DNA from: Silene latifolia
Taxonomy: Eukaryota; Streptophyta; Magnoliopsida; Caryophyllales; Caryophyllaceae
Assembly (NCBI RefSeq): GCF_048544455.1
Contig: NC_133526.1
Span: forward strand, 2,620,001 to 2,684,000
DNA length: 64,000 nucleotides
Reading direction: 5' to 3'
Under the pieces are notes generated by a model. It saw only the letters and a program-made list of their open reading frames with translations. It was not told the DNA's origin and searched no databases. A program made the position numbers and the translations under genes. Below, piece after piece: positions 51,519 to 63,912 of this stretch. Numbering within the stretch: position 1 is the first letter of the stretch; each line of letters starts with the position of its first letter.

Positions 51519-52800
51519 TTCAGAGACGATATCCAAACTGCAGGAGTTATACACGGCTTGGACTCTATGACACGAGGAATTACTGAAGATCAGATGTTTC
51601 TCAAGCTGCAAGGAAACGGGCTAATGATATATATTTGGGTACAAGTCTGCCTTTGAAAAATATAGCAATTTCAGTACTGCACTTCCGTCTGTCATTTCTA
51701 TTCGAAGTTTTAGGTGTTTGCCTATCCAAGAGCGTTTGTAAGCTATATACTTCTAATGTGTGAAGTTACTGATGAAATTATAATGTAGTGGTTTTGTTGT
51801 CTTGTTTCTTTTTCATTAGTAGGAAATTACCCTTTTTCTTTCCTCATTCGTTATCGCTTTGCAAATCTTCCCCATTTCCCCCATTTGCGTTCCTGCAAGT
51901 GATTTTATCGTTCTCATTAACTGAATTTAGTTACGAACCGATCACAATGTGAAATATACGAGTCATTGGATATGACTGGCAAAATTGTATAAATTTTAAA
52001 TTCAGGGAATGAATTGTCAAATCGGTTAAGTTGTATGATTGGCCTAGTTCTTGTAGACAGACATTTTCTAGGTTGACAGAAGAGGGTCGATTGGTCGAAT
52101 TTATGTTGTAAATACATGTAGTCTCAGTTTTTTTTATATATAAATTATTACAATTATAATTATAATAATATAAATATTATTTATAATGCAATTTTGAAGA
52201 TCGTCCGTGCGAGCACTCCGAGATTGAGAAAGAAAATTATACAGTACTTTCATGCCATTTACATTCGCTTACATTTACTCGTAATTCTGAAGGATAAACT
52301 AATAAACTCAACATTTAAAGATGAGAATATGAGTCGAACGGAGAGACTATTTAAAGATGACGATATAAGTGGAACGGAGAGACTATTTTATTTTATAATC
52401 ATGGCTTACAGTGTCTTGGGAAAAACATGAGCAAGTTCAAGCTCATTCAATCTAAAATACTGTGCACAAAAATACACAAGCACATCACACAGCAACTGTC
52501 ACATAATTGATTTCCTGAACTTGACAGCAAAACAGGTGATCCTTCCAAAAAGGGAAGCCCAAAGCCCTAGTGCACGATGGCGTCCCTGCAAGGAGAGGGT
52601 ACGCGGAAGGGTCCTATCATAAGGGTGTAATAGGAGCAAGCCGTCTTCTCCACACAAAAAAAAAAGGATGTACTGTTGGCAGATTCCTGTTATAAGAACA
52701 AGTTTCTTTGTACATTTTTTTTCTGATTTCAGAAAAATAAGAAGAAACTTGTTCTTTTAACAACAAGCTGAAACCCAATATGTACAGTTAACACAGTACA
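51519..52800. other. Convergent intergenic region between CKB and CLSY
   Basis: It holds the 3' ends of both genes. No further gene is seen. A small duplicated phrase 'ggaacggagagactattt' at about 52335-52390 may be a Stowaway end, and inverted 'gaagaaacttgttctt' sequences occur around 52695-52765. Confidence 0.5.
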
Positions 52801-55800
52801 CTACTGATTTTCAGGATTAAAGCTCTTGATCAGTTGGTCGGCTCCAGATTCCCGGACAATCTTCACAAACATATCAGTTGTTTTCTCATTTTGGATCATT
52901 TCTTCCAGAACCCGATCCTCTGAAATATTTGATCCCATATTTATCATTTTCTCACTTTTGTCGCCCTCAGAGAAAACCAATTCAGAAAGACGGCCTTTAT
53001 TCAAAAGTTTGTGATACTTCTTTTCTTCCAGTGTCTCCGAGAGTATAAGATGATACACAAACACGTCTTTCAGCTGTCCAATCCTGTAAGCCCGGCTGAT
53101 GGCTTGCCTTTCCACTGACGGGTTCCAAACAACATCAAGTAAGACCACCCTCGAGGCACCAACCAAATGAATTCCTTCACCACACGCCTTTATTGAGGCC
53201 AAAAGAACCCTAACCTCGCTACCTGGATCATTAAAGCGATTAATAGAGGTTTGTCTTTGCTTTGTGGCTTGTTGCCCTTTCATGTAAAGATACTCTTCTC
53301 CCTCGGACCAATCATACCGAGACTTCAGCAAATCTGCAATGAAATTCAAGGGCTGCAAATACTGGCTGAACACCAAGATTTTTTCCCCTACAGCTAGATT
53401 AATGAGTTCTAAGAGAAACTTGATCTTCAAACCGACTTCCAGGTTCTCCTTATGCTTCTCCAATAATCCCTTGTCGATAATGTCAGGCACATGGTTACAC
53501 ACATTTAAAAGCGAGGGATGAACACAAGCGACAGAAACCAGATGATTCTCTTCGATAATGTATTTTACTCCCGACAGTTGCAGACAGCAGGTTTTTTGTA
53601 GATCAGATGGCTTTAGAAACACAACAGAATGATATAATCCACGGAGAGTCTTCTTCAAGATCTCCCCCTTATGGACATGAACAAACGGTTTCATCCATTT
53701 CCTTAATTCCGCAATATTTCTATGTTCATCTATGTAATTGCCTAATAAAAGCGGATTCCTGAACTCTTCTCTGACCAAGGAAAGTGTGTTATGCAGTTCT
53801 ACAAAGTTGTTTTGGAAGGGGGTCCCCGAAAGGATGATTCTTCGCTTTGTTTTGACTTTAGTCAAGACGTTCCAGATATTACTGTCATTGTTCCTCGGGG
53901 TGTGTCCTTCATCCAATACTAAGATACCCGGCTGCTCAAGAAGTGCTTTCTTGATACTCTCATCCATGCCCTTCCTCTCACCGGCAAGCTCGTCAAAGAG
54001 CCGATAGCTAATTCCTAAAATACCCTTACCCTTGGCCCAAGAACAAAGCTTTTGCAACCTAACATTATTTGTGGCTCTGACAACCTCCGGATCCTCATTG
54101 CCAGAAGGTTCCGATTTGTTCAGGTTGTGAAATGGTTCTTTAACTTTCCACCTGGCAAACTCTTCTTCCCATGTAAGAAGCATACTCGTTGGAGAAACAA
54201 TGACGGGCCTTGACATTGGATTTTTCTTAATGAAAGATTGAAGAAAGGTGATCGCCAGACGGGTCTTTCCAGTACCTGGTGCATGGCATATGATACACCC
54301 TCCTGTTCGGAAATTCGTTTGTTTACCGAGTTCATCTAGTTTGGTTGCTCCTCCAACATTTCTCCAGATAAACTCGAATGCTTCTTGCTGGTGAGGGTAT
54401 AAAGACTTTTTTACCCCCGGGATGAGATCCCACACCGTACCCTGAGCATTATCTGAATGAACATGTTCAAGGTTGTATTCAAAGTCAGGAAGATTTAACC
54501 CGTTAGAGACAGCAACCTTATATCCGTCACAAGGAAACAAACGATTGTTCTTGTTTCCTGATCTCCCAAATGGATCGGTGTCCTAAACATGCAAAACCAA
54601 GAGTAATCTGTCACAATCCGCGGAGCATATAGAATGAAGAGGGATATCAGTACAACAAGCAGAAAACTTTTAAGGCCTTACTCTATCTAAACTATAGTAC
54701 ATGTATACGATCACAGATCACCTCTATCCGAATATTGAAATTTACGACTTCTACAGTACTTAATAATACGATCTCATTTCTTGGATTTGGCATCTTTTTC
54801 AGACACCACAATTTAACAAAATGGCAAGAATAGTGGAAATGTAGTGAATTGGATCGACTGGACCTAAAAAAATGTCGTGAAGGCGATTGGGTGAAAGGAG
54901 CAGATTCTACCAGGCTATATCAGGTTGCAGATCAGGCAAGTTTAGACGGCTTTAAATGCAGCATTGGTAAAAAAAAACAAAAACAAAAAAAAAATGGAAG
55001 TGAAGAGCAAAGTATGAGAAACTCGGAAACTTTTGACAGAAACTGAATCAGGTAATGACATATCCTGCCCAAACCCAGACCTAATTTTGTACTTCTTTTG
55101 TTCCATTGAATTGTTTACGTTTTTCAAAATTCTCCTCACATATCTTTTAGAACGTAAACAATTCAATGGAACAATGAAGTACTACTAGTAGATAGTACAG
55201 CTAGAGTTGAAGAAATTCGGAATTTGGGAAACAGGTGAGAAACATTGAAAGACTTACAAAATCTGGTGTGACATATCTCATTTCAAGCTTGATGAATGAA
55301 CAGTATTTGCACCTAATACCGATTTGGTCATCAAGAATCAAGTAGTGCTTTCCTCGGCAACACAGCTTGCCTTGCACAACTGCACCATCATCAGAATCAA
55401 CATCATCGTTTTCAACATCTTCTTCCTGAAAACAGTAACACATGTAGCTGGTTTGGCTAACAGAAGATAACAGAATATGTCTGATTAAAATAACTGATAT
55501 ATGAAACCTTACCGAACAAGAAGAAGTTGAGCAGCCAACATCGCAAGTTCTAAGAGCAAAATCTAGATCATTGAAGAGTCCTTCTATTTCTTCTTCCTCT
55601 TTGGTTTTCTCGGGCAGTGACTTCTTGGACGTAAAACTGAATTTCAAGGGAACAAATGCTCCTGTTACGGAACATGCAGGTGACTCCCACCCTGTATTAC
55701 TATTCTCTAAAATAGCGTTGAGCAATATGTTTCCAACCTTGCTAGACTTCAGCTTTTGCTTCTTCCGTGGAGGACTACACTCTTTCTCCAGGATCCTAAT

Positions 55801-57624
55801 CTTAGGAGGCCTGCCTCTTTTTCTCTTGACGACATTCTCACATCCCTTATCGTCAAGAGGCTTAGGGACATGCTCAACCTTAGAGTCATTTTCGAGAATA
55901 GGGCCTCTTTTTTTCTTGACAGCATTCTCACATCCCTTGTCGTCAACAGGCTTAGGGACATGCTCAACCTTAGAGTCGTTTTCGAGAATAGGGCCTCTTT
56001 TTCTCATGACAGCATTCTCACATCCCTTATCGTCAACAGGCTTAGGGACATGCTCAACCTTAGAGCCATTTTCGAGAATAGGGCCATTCTGTACAAAGTT
56101 ATTCTTCGGCTGAGAATTGCCTTCCACACAAGTACTCCTGCGTGGCCTGCCTCTCCTTCTAAAATCAATGTTCTCACGTCCCTTGTCATCCAAAGGCTCA
56201 TGGACAGCCTCAACTTTTGGGTCATTATCGAGCATAGGGTCATTTTCAGGATCAGGGTCATTTTCAGGATCAGCGTCATTTTCAGGATCAGAGTCATTTT
56301 CAGGATCAGGATCAGAGTCATTTTCAGGATCATGGTCATTTTCAGGATCAGAGTCATTTTCAGGATCACGCATCAGGTCATTCTCAGGATCAGAGTCATT
56401 CTCAGGAACAGGCGTAGGGCCATTCTCGGGATCAGAGTCGCTCTCAGGCTCAGAACTGCTTTCTGCATAAGTACTCACATAAGTACTCCTACGTAGCCTG
56501 CGTCTCTTTCTAAAGCCAACATTTCCACAAGCATTGGTGTAATCAGGCTTATGGCTATTTTCATGACCATCATCATTATCACTGTCTGAGGATGACTGTG
56601 AATCATCAATAGTGACCGGGCAACTAACAGTTCCATCTCTTATTTTCTTCCTAGGCAACTTTATGCGACAATGAGACCTCGTTCTTCTACCCACAAAATC
56701 ATCTTTTGGGGCATTATTCTCAGGTGCCACGGGCAAAACCAACCCATCATACTTTCTTTTTCCGAACAAAAGATCAGTAGAAACTCCCTCCCTTCTCTTC
56801 TCATCATTTCTGTCTCTGCACTTCAATTTGTCACTATCCCTAACACGATCACCACTATCAACATTATCAATCTCATCAATCTCTTTTTCAGTGGAACTGC
56901 CTACTTCATCTTCGGCTACCCTGTGGATATTCATGGTTTCATCATCTGAGTCGGAACTAGTAACAGCAGAACTCTCACAGCTATAATCAGAGTTCGGTTT
57001 TTCCTCCATTATTTCCAAGGAATCGTCACTAACCTCATAATAGGTCACATGACCCTTCGCAATCTCATTGTCCTCCTCTTTAATATCGTGATCAACATTA
57101 TTCTCTGCAATGTTATCGTCATCTTTGCCACTCTTACAACTATCATCCTTAACCAAATCTCGGCTCCTCTCAACGCTTCCACTTAGTTTAATGGAATTAG
57201 TTTTAAGAGCAGCAACCCTTCTATTATACTCAGCTTCATCCACCACCCTAATATAGCTGTGACCATTCAAATCCTTCTCCTCCTCATTAATATCGTCATC
57301 AACATTATTCTCTGCAATGTTATCGTCATCTTTGTCACTCTTACAACTATCATCCTTAACCAAATCTCGGTTCCTCTCAACGCTTCCACTTTGAGTGACG
57401 GAAGTAGTTTTAAGAGCGGCAACCCTTCTATTATACTCAGCTTCATCCACCACCATAATATCCTCATCGTCATCCTCCTCCTCTTTAACTAGACCAACAT
57501 TACCAAATTTTCTCGTGCTACTCCGCGTCCTTCTTGTAGGGAACCAACCTTTATTTTTCTCCTTATTCAACTCCTGCTTAGCTCGCTGAAGCCGCGTTCT
57601 CCTGCCTACTGGTACAGACGTCAT
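52801..57624 (-). CDS. CLSY: CLASSY3/4-type SNF2 chromatin remodeler
   Basis: Three coding exons on the minus strand: 57624-55513, 55425-55258, 54582-52801. All introns are GT-AG and phase 0. The total is 4062 nt, 1353 aa, close to Arabidopsis CLSY3. The N-terminal half is basic/acidic low-complexity with RRTR and RGRPPK (AT-hook-like) motifs and internal repeats. Exon 2 holds CCRGKHYLILDDQIGIRCKYC, a Cys-rich motif. The C-terminal ATPase has APGTGKT (863-867), LDEGHTPRN (984-990; DEGH as in CLSY and DRD1 proteins), LSGTPFQNN (1011-1019) and SRAYRIGQ (about 1256-1263). CLSY proteins recruit RNA polymerase IV to make siRNAs for RNA-directed DNA methylation. ATG 57624 is chosen because it precedes VGRRTRLQR. 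An acceptor-like 'ttgcag' just upstream suggests a 5' UTR intron. Confidence 0.94.
55089..55183. mobile_element. Short hairpin MITE in CLSY intron 2
   Basis: 'gtacttcttttgttccattg' faces its near-perfect inverse 'caatggaacaatgaagtac', with a short loop. It is about 95 bp, Stowaway-like in size, and lies wholly within the intron. Confidence 0.7.
55810..56260 (-). repeat. In-frame 30-aa tandem repeats in the CLSY N-terminal region
   Basis: Three close copies of a 90 bp unit encode (K/R)RGPILEN-S-KVEHVPKP. .DKGCEN, with more diverged copies on the upstream coding side (56090-56260). The period is a multiple of three, so the frame is kept. Confidence 0.85.
56225..56460 (-). repeat. DPEND repeat tract in CLSY
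   Basis: A short-period (12-18 bp) repeat encoding alternating SDPEND and DPEND units, strongly acidic. It is likely length-variable between individuals. Confidence 0.85.
57035..57445 (-). repeat. Duplicated ~70-aa segment near the CLSY N-terminus
   Basis: Two consecutive segments share DEAEYNRRVAALKT, SGSVER, RDLVKDDSCKS and KDDDNIAENNVD. They are encoded by about 200 bp direct repeats at 57240-57445 and 57035-57239, in frame. Confidence 0.85.
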
Positions 57625-57659
57625 TCTTACTTTCCACAAATCAAACCACAACACAACGG

Positions 57660-58160
57660 TTCAATCTGCAACAAATAGAAATCAGCAACTTTATTTTTTA
57701 CTTGTCAGAGACGATTAAAAGACGCCAAATTTGAAACTAAAAACATGCATACAAGATGCAACAAACAAAACCAACTAATGTTATTCTAATGCAATTACTG
57801 CCACATTTTTCGAGTCTACTAACTATAAATAGATATGACACAGCAGGCAAAGGGTGAACATCAGAAAAACCTACAAAGTATTAGTCTAAAAAAACATCAA
57901 TAACAACATTAAATCCGTGCCTCAAGGACTCCTGCAAATTGCGGGGTAAAAGAGATCGAGAGTATTAGTTTAACTAGGCATTAAATCAAAATTCAGACTA
58001 CCAAATTAGCCTACCATAACCAAAGTACTCATAGCAAACCGGAAAAAATCAGAACCCAACAACCCGCGAATCTAGGCCAGATTACAACCCTGAACCAGGC
58101 CAGTCCAAGCCGAGACCGCCCAGGGCCAGCTAAAGCACGTAATTCATTATATGATACCAC
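57660..58160. other. CLSY upstream region, part 1
   Basis: No coding sequence is seen. It includes a decayed trace ('caaattgcggggtaa') of the plant-wide repeat also seen in DXO1 intron 1 and at 58.5 kb. Confidence 0.4.
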
Positions 58161-58161
58161 T

Positions 58162-58369
58162 CCCTCCGTCTCGGTCATTTGTTATCCTTTGGTTTTGGCA
58201 CAAAGACCAAGAAAAGAGAAAGGGGTCAAGTACTAACTGACAAGTGGAACAAATGAAGTTTGAATGATCAAATAGTTCATCAAGTTCATTCTTAAAATAG
58301 AAAGGACAACCACCCAGTGAGACAACCCAATATGGAAACGGACAACAAATTACCGGGACAGAGGGAGTA
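58162..58369. mobile_element. Stowaway-type MITE upstream of CLSY
   Basis: The inverted termini CTCCCTCCGTC and GACAGAGGGAG, with 'tttgttatcc'/'ggacaacaaat' just inside, mark it as Stowaway. TA follows on the right. The left base pair reads CA, so one target base has probably mutated. Confidence 0.8.
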
Positions 58370-59640
58370 ATTCAGAAGAATTATGAACATTTGGTAATTT
58401 TTTTGGATTGTAATTTACATTTTCCTCTAAAACACAAAATACATTACAATTCATTAAGCAGCAATGACAACATTACCCGAGTGCCTCAATGACTCCCGCA
58501 AATTGTGTGGTAAGGGGAGTCGGATGAACCCCAGATCAATTAATAACCTTAACCTTCCTTCGGTGGATTACACAAAAATGTACACTTAAATTATCAATAC
58601 CAAAACTAGATTTTTTTCTACATTTGATCAAAATTACAGAAACAAAGTAAGAAAAATTGACAACATTAATTACAGAAACAGAATTCAATTCATCAATTTA
58701 AAACGGAAATTGACATTTACTCATTAATTAATAATATGAAAGTAATTGGACCCATATCACAGTAACCAATACTTTTTCTGTAGACAAATAATCGAATATA
58801 AGACCGTTGTATGCATACTACAAACTTTAACCTACGTTGTAATACACCTCGTTTAATAATAACAATGATAACGATGTTGTACCATATGACGATATCGACA
58901 TGTAACAAAACCCTGAAAAAATTAAATACTAGAATTAAAAAGATTAAAGAAAAGGGTAACCTTGAATAGTGAAAAAATTTACCCACAAAGGGTAATAATG
59001 GCGGAACAACCAGAGAACAATGCACAGTAAAAAAATTACTTTTTTATACGAGGGTAAATTGATAATGCTAAGAGAGAGAAAGAGAAAGATTTACTAGTAC
59101 TACAACAATGTAGGAGTATTTGAGTGAAATTAATGATTTTTTGATAAAACCCATGTGAAAAAAATCAAGAATTTTCAACGGATTTTCAGAAATTTTTGGA
59201 AAATTTACCCTTTTTTAGGAGTGAAATAAGGAGAATAATTGAGGGTAAAACGGTAAAAGTATGAAGAGGGGACATGCAGACAGAAAAGCGAAAGACTGTG
59301 AAAAAAAGTGAGGTTGAACCTGCATAGAGAGAGGAGTTTATGTGAATGTGAAGGTGAAAAGTCAGATTTTTTATAAGGAAATTAAATAGGTAAACAACAC
59401 AAAAACTTCAGATGGGTGAGGAGTTGAGGACTGAGGAAGTTTTTGTGTTATGTCTTCTATTAATTTAGTGGAAGACGTCTTTCATGAGTTTTACTAGGTA
59501 AACAATTAAGGTTGACGACTATATTCGTCTTAAACTTGAAACGGGTTAAGTATAATAGATGGTTGTAAATAGATCTGGTAAATTGACCCAATTGGGTAAA
59601 GGCGTAAGGCTGAACTAAAACCCCAAAATAACTCGAAAGT
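58370..59640. other. CLSY upstream region, part 2
   Basis: AT-rich, with no gene. The 5' UTR exon and promoter of CLSY may lie here, but I cannot place them. Confidence 0.4.
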
Positions 59641-59870
59641 GACTCGATAGACCCGGGGAGACCCGGCCCGAAGTGACCCAAAATGATGCAATTGACCCAA
59701 AATGACTAAATTAATGTAAAATCATGACCCATAACGACCCGAACCAAAGTGACCCGACCCAAAAATGACCCGATTACATGTTGACCCGAAAATAACCCTA
59801 TCCAAAGTGCCCCGACCTAACCCATCTACCAAGTCTGGTTAAACTTGTGATAGGTCCGAGTTTTAGGGGA
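59640..59870. repeat. Low-complexity TGACCCGA-type repeat
   Basis: The motif 'tgacccga' or 'tgacccaaaa' recurs about a dozen times with irregular spacing. No element ends were found. Confidence 0.6.
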
Positions 59871-60236
59871 ATAAAATAACCGAAGTGCCCCGACCTAACC
59901 CACGTACCTATGATTATTATGATGATGATGATGATGACTCTAGGAGTCTAGGATAATAATTTACTCAACTGTCTACAAGAATTTGTGTTTTGTCAAAGCT
60001 TGTGTACAAAATATTTTCTGGTGTGTGTTAGATGCTTCTTGGCTGATTGATTGATTGATGATTTCAATCGTCCCATTGGATATAGTGACTAGTGAGTAGT
60101 GAGCATCTAGGGCTAGGGGTGTTTAGTTGGGGTTGTTGAAACGGTACGGAATGGATTTGAGTCTTTTCAATGTATGGTTGCCGGTTGGGATATTTCGTAA
60201 TCGAGTTACTTCATATGTTATCTTATTCACCATTCC

Positions 60237-60417
60237 TACCAATCGTTGGTTGGCGCAGTGGTAGCATGGGGCTACCCTTGGTAGGGAGGTCTGCGGATCG
60301 ATCCCCCACAACTGCGATTGGGAGGGTTTAAATACCGTAATCTTTGGACATGCCCCGAAATCTGGATTAGTCGGCCCAATGTGGTCCGGATTACCGGATG
60401 GTTTAGACCAAAAAAAA
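60237..60417 (+). mobile_element. tRNA-derived SINE with 17 bp target-site duplication
   Basis: Box A-like TTGGCGCAGTGG (60250-60261) and box B-like GGATCGATCCC (60295-60305) form a tRNA-like head. The tail is a run of A to 60417. 'atcttattcaccattcc' flanks exactly at 60220-60236 and 60418-60434. The perfect duplication and intact boxes suggest a recent insertion. It shares 'gggagggtt'-like body text with the SINE at 7.9 kb. Confidence 0.92.
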
Positions 60418-60948
60418 ATCTTATTCACCATTCCAAATATCCAATTCAATTTGATCTGTTAACCCAAATGCCTTCTAAATTATCTAAATTTAAAATGGGT
60501 CGAGTATGGTAAATAAAACAAATGGAGGATGTTAATAACAAAAAAAATTATCAGGTATATGCAAGTAGGAATATTATTTGACTCGTATTCATTTTAGGAC
60601 GATTACTATCGTCTTAAGAGAGACTTAATGATAGTCTAATACTCGCATAATTTTTTTATATATAATTACTACATAAAATATTATATTAATACGGGTCGTA
60701 CTTTTTCACATACGCATTTGACAACAATGAATTTAAAGATAAATTAAAAATTATAAAAGTTCGAAAAAAATACATATAAACTCGGTTTGATTTATTATGG
60801 TTGTACAAAACTCTTTGAGTCGCCCTTTTGTACCAATTCATCACTAAAAATACACATAAACTCGATTCATCATTAACTCACCCTTTTGTACAAATGCTTC
60901 ATATACATGTTATAATGCAATCTGTCAAACAATGTGAGACTAGCCATA

Positions 60949-61825
60949 TACAACAACAACAACAACATCAGAGCCTTAATCCCAAAATGATTTGGGGTCG
61001 GCTGACATGAATCGTCTTTTAGAACTGTCTATGGGTGAACGGACACATCAAAATGCGAAAAAAAAGAGCGAAACATAATACAAAGTCAAGGTAAACTTAA
61101 AGGTTTTAAAATTGAATTCCGGATTTCATTTATAAAAACTTAAAATTTAAATCGAGAATAAAGACCAAAACGATTTTGAAAATCGAGGTAGAATTTAAGG
61201 ATCCGGAATACCCTAAAAGTAAACCAAGTAAAATATATAAGAAAGTGGTTGGTAAAAAGGTGTAATAAAGAAGAGAAGAACAAATAACACTCCATCCTTT
61301 CAATTATTTCAATTATTTGTTGGAGTACGAGGGAATAGGATGGATTTAATTGGAGTAACTGAAAGGATGGAGTGTTATTTGCAGGGCACCCATAGGATGG
61401 ATTATTCCTATGAAATAACCCTAATTTTTATAAATAAAATAAATAAAAACACTAAATCTGTTGAATAACATCAAATGTTAAAAATCCGCATGTATCATTT
61501 CCCTCCATCGTGCCCTCTCCGTCACCATACTCTCCTCAAGCCCCAAAAATCTCATATCGTGCTCTATCACTCTCAACCATGTCTGTCTCGGTCTCCCTCT
61601 ACCTCTATGGACCTTTTCAGTTCTCCAAGTCTCCAGCCTCCTAACTGGTGCGTCCATAGGTCTCTTTCTCACATGGCTAAACCATCTTAGTTGATTTTCC
61701 ATCATCTTGTCCTCTATTGGCGCTACTTTTACCTTTTCCCTAATCACCTCATTCCTTAATCGATCTTTCCTTGTATGGCCACACATCCACCTCAACATAC
61801 GCATCTCCGCCACACTCATCTTTTA
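60949..61825 (-). mobile_element. 5'-truncated RTE-type LINE
   Basis: On the minus strand, 61819-61478 encodes the RTE C-terminus (MSVAEMRMLRWMCGHTRKDR, LRWFSHVRKRPMDAPVRR, ending in a DF-stop). The element ends in the (GTT)n tail typical of plant RTE, preceded by the complement of 'tttggggtcggctgacatga'. An 18 bp duplication 'aatgtgagactag.cata' (one mismatch) lies at 60931-60948 and 61826-61843. A small foldback sits inside the 3' UTR. Confidence 0.88.
61283..61425. mobile_element. Small foldback inside the RTE 3' UTR
   Basis: 'aacactccatcctttcaatt' faces 'ctgaaaggatggagtgtta' (to about 61380), with a Mutator-like end trace ('ggatggattattcctatgaaat') just beyond. This implies one or two small insertions. 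Confidence 0.55.
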
Positions 61826-61989
61826 AATGTGAGACTAGACATACTTACCAAAATTTCCACATATATGAATATTGTCAAACAATAATTTACCATCAAACCC
61901 TAGTCATCATTACGTGTTATAATGCATCTACTATGTTACTAATGCTAAACAATGCACAAATAAGCATTTATATCACCAAAGCTAAGTAG

Positions 61990-62631
61990 GAAAACTCTAC
62001 CTCTTGTTAATCATCCACAAACTTCGAGTTAGAAACGACTATAAGTGCTCATCAATGAAGTTTCCTCCTACATAATCCATAGCTAACTATTACCACAAAA
62101 CATACTACAGCAATAACAATAGTAATTAACCACTAATTACCCCATTTAATTAGTCATCACCCTAATTAATCCCTTAATATAAGTACTTAGTAATAATTAG
62201 GATTTACTAAGATTAAAGAACATTAATAAAGATGAACATAAACTTACAAGTGTCAAATGATGAACAAAAGGCAAGAATTATAGGGTGAATCTTCAAATGA
62301 ACTACTTAGGTTTTGTGGATAAGATGTAGTATGGGTGGTTGGAAATTTAGAGAGGGTTTAGTGATAAGGTGAGGAGTGATTTTAGGAGAGAAAATTTGAA
62401 AAGTGAGGCTTAAAGAGATAAGGTGAGTACAACAAACTTAGACGCGTTTTTAGTGACAACGACATGTCACTCGGTTGAGTGAACTCTTCACGCGGTCGAG
62501 TGACAAACTCCAGAAGTCTGCATAAACACTAAAGGACCTACTCGATCGAGTAGACTACTACTCGATCGAGTAAGATACCACTATGTCGAGCACTAGATCG
62601 AGCAAGGCTCTAAAAACATGGGTGTTACAGA
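61990..62631 (-). mobile_element. LTR remnant with ACTCGATCGAGT motifs (fossil)
   Basis: It ends on the plus strand with 'gggtgttaca', the complement of a TGTAACACCC LTR start. It contains repeated 'actcgatcgagta' palindromes near 62541-62580. The left edge is not defined, and no internal coding domains are present. It may be a solo LTR or LTR fragment of a Gypsy-like element. The age is unknown. Confidence 0.5.
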
Positions 62632-62879
62632 TATTTGGATTTTGGTTGTTTGTCCTTACATGAATTTGGGTCGAGTTATTCTGGCAGCGGCTCATTTTCA
62701 GGTGGATTGTTTCAAGTTATTTGAGATAACAGTTAATTTGTGATAATAAATATTCGAGTCAGGTTAATTAAATAGGGTCGAGTCAATCCAATATTCGGGT
62801 CAAATTTTCGTTTAGATCATTTTTGCCCGGCTTAATCTAAAGGTTACAAATGAATAATCTAGCAAAAAATTGTGTTTTA

Positions 62880-63060
62880 GATGATAGTACCCGTCTTAAA
62901 TTTAAAATAGGTCAAATATGGTAAGCGAGACAAGACGAGGATGTCTTGGACTAACAAAAAAATTACTCATCATATTTATGCAAGTAGGAATATATTCGAT
63001 TCGTTTTCATGTTAAGATGATTATTGCCTTCCTAAGAACGATTTACTAATGAGTCGTTTG
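62880..63060. repeat. Diverged direct repeat of 60485-60640
   Basis: Both stretches share 'ggtcgagtatggtaa'-like text, then 'atgcaagtaggaatat', 'gattcgttttcat'-like text and 'cttaagagagac'-like text. About 150 bp, old divergence. Confidence 0.55.
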
Positions 63061-63297
63061 GTTGCATGCAAAAATTTCTATTGCCTAGGAAGTGATAGAT
63101 CATACAATTTTAGAATTTATGTGAATTAAAAAATGTTGTTTGGTTGCATATATGAATTGCAATTCAATAATTCATGTAGGTATTCTCATTTACCTAAGAG
63201 GACCTAGGTAAGCAACTCCTTCCATTATGGAGGAATTATAATTCATGGGGAGTTTCAATTTATGAAAATTGAAGTAACCAAACAAGTAGCTAAAGAT
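63057..63297. mobile_element. MITE-like foldback (GTTTGGTTGC family)
   Basis: 'cgtttggttgcatgcaaa' at the left and 'gaagtaaccaaacaagta' at the right, with internal mirrored 'atgaattgcaattca' and 'aattataattcatg'. Non-coding, about 240 bp. Hosts commonly carry such hAT or Harbinger derivatives, but the superfamily is undecided. Confidence 0.5.
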
Positions 63298-63496
63298 ATG
63301 AGCAAAAGAAAATATATAACCTAACAGATATTACTCAGGAAGCCATGAGTAAAAATGCACCAATTATTTTTTTTAAGTCATCTAGATTACGATTTATGTG
63401 AATTATCCTTATCATTAATTATATATTATTTCTCTTATCTGTGATGGTCGAAATCACTGAGAATTTCTCTTGTCTAATTTACCTAGTATTGTCATA

Positions 63497-63912
63497 GGCC
63501 CTGTTCTTTTGGACTTAAACTGATCTGATCTGAACTTAACTGAACTGAACTTATAGGATTTGAACTAAACTTATAGGATCTGAACTGAACTGAACTTATA
63601 AGAACTGAACTAAACTTATAGGATCTGAAGTGAACATAAATTAAGCGAGGTATAGGAACTAAACCGAATTGAACTAAACTTATAGGATCTGAACTGAACT
63701 TAAATTAAGCAAGGTATATGATCTGAACTGAACTTATAGGATCTGAACTGAACTGAACTTATAGTATCTAAAGTGAACTTATAGGACCTGAACCGAACTG
63801 AAATTATAGAATCTAAACTGAATTGAACTTATAGGATATGAACTGAACTGAACTTATACGATCTGAAGTAAACTTAAATTAAGTGACTTTAAGTCCAAAA
63901 GAACAGGGCTAT
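63497..63912. mobile_element. hAT-like MITE with internal tandem array
   Basis: The inverted termini 'gccctgttcttttggac' and 'gtccaaaagaacagggc' are perfect over 17 bp. Between them are about a dozen copies of a 20 bp unit around 'gaactgaacttatagga'. The flanks share 'tgtcat', but an exact 8 bp duplication is not clear. Confidence 0.8.

Noticed and set aside
55571-56496. Plus-strand ORFs of 117-246 codons opposite CLSY exon 1
   Set aside because: They are antisense shadows of the in-frame CLSY repeats. Their Ser/Gly/Phe composition simply mirrors DPEND codons.
60237-60417. Possible tRNA gene (box A and box B)
   Set aside because: The A-tail and exact 17 bp flanking duplication show it is a SINE. 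The acceptor stem does not pair.
60951-60966. (CAA)n microsatellite
   Set aside because: It is the 3' tail of the RTE LINE, bounded by its target duplication.
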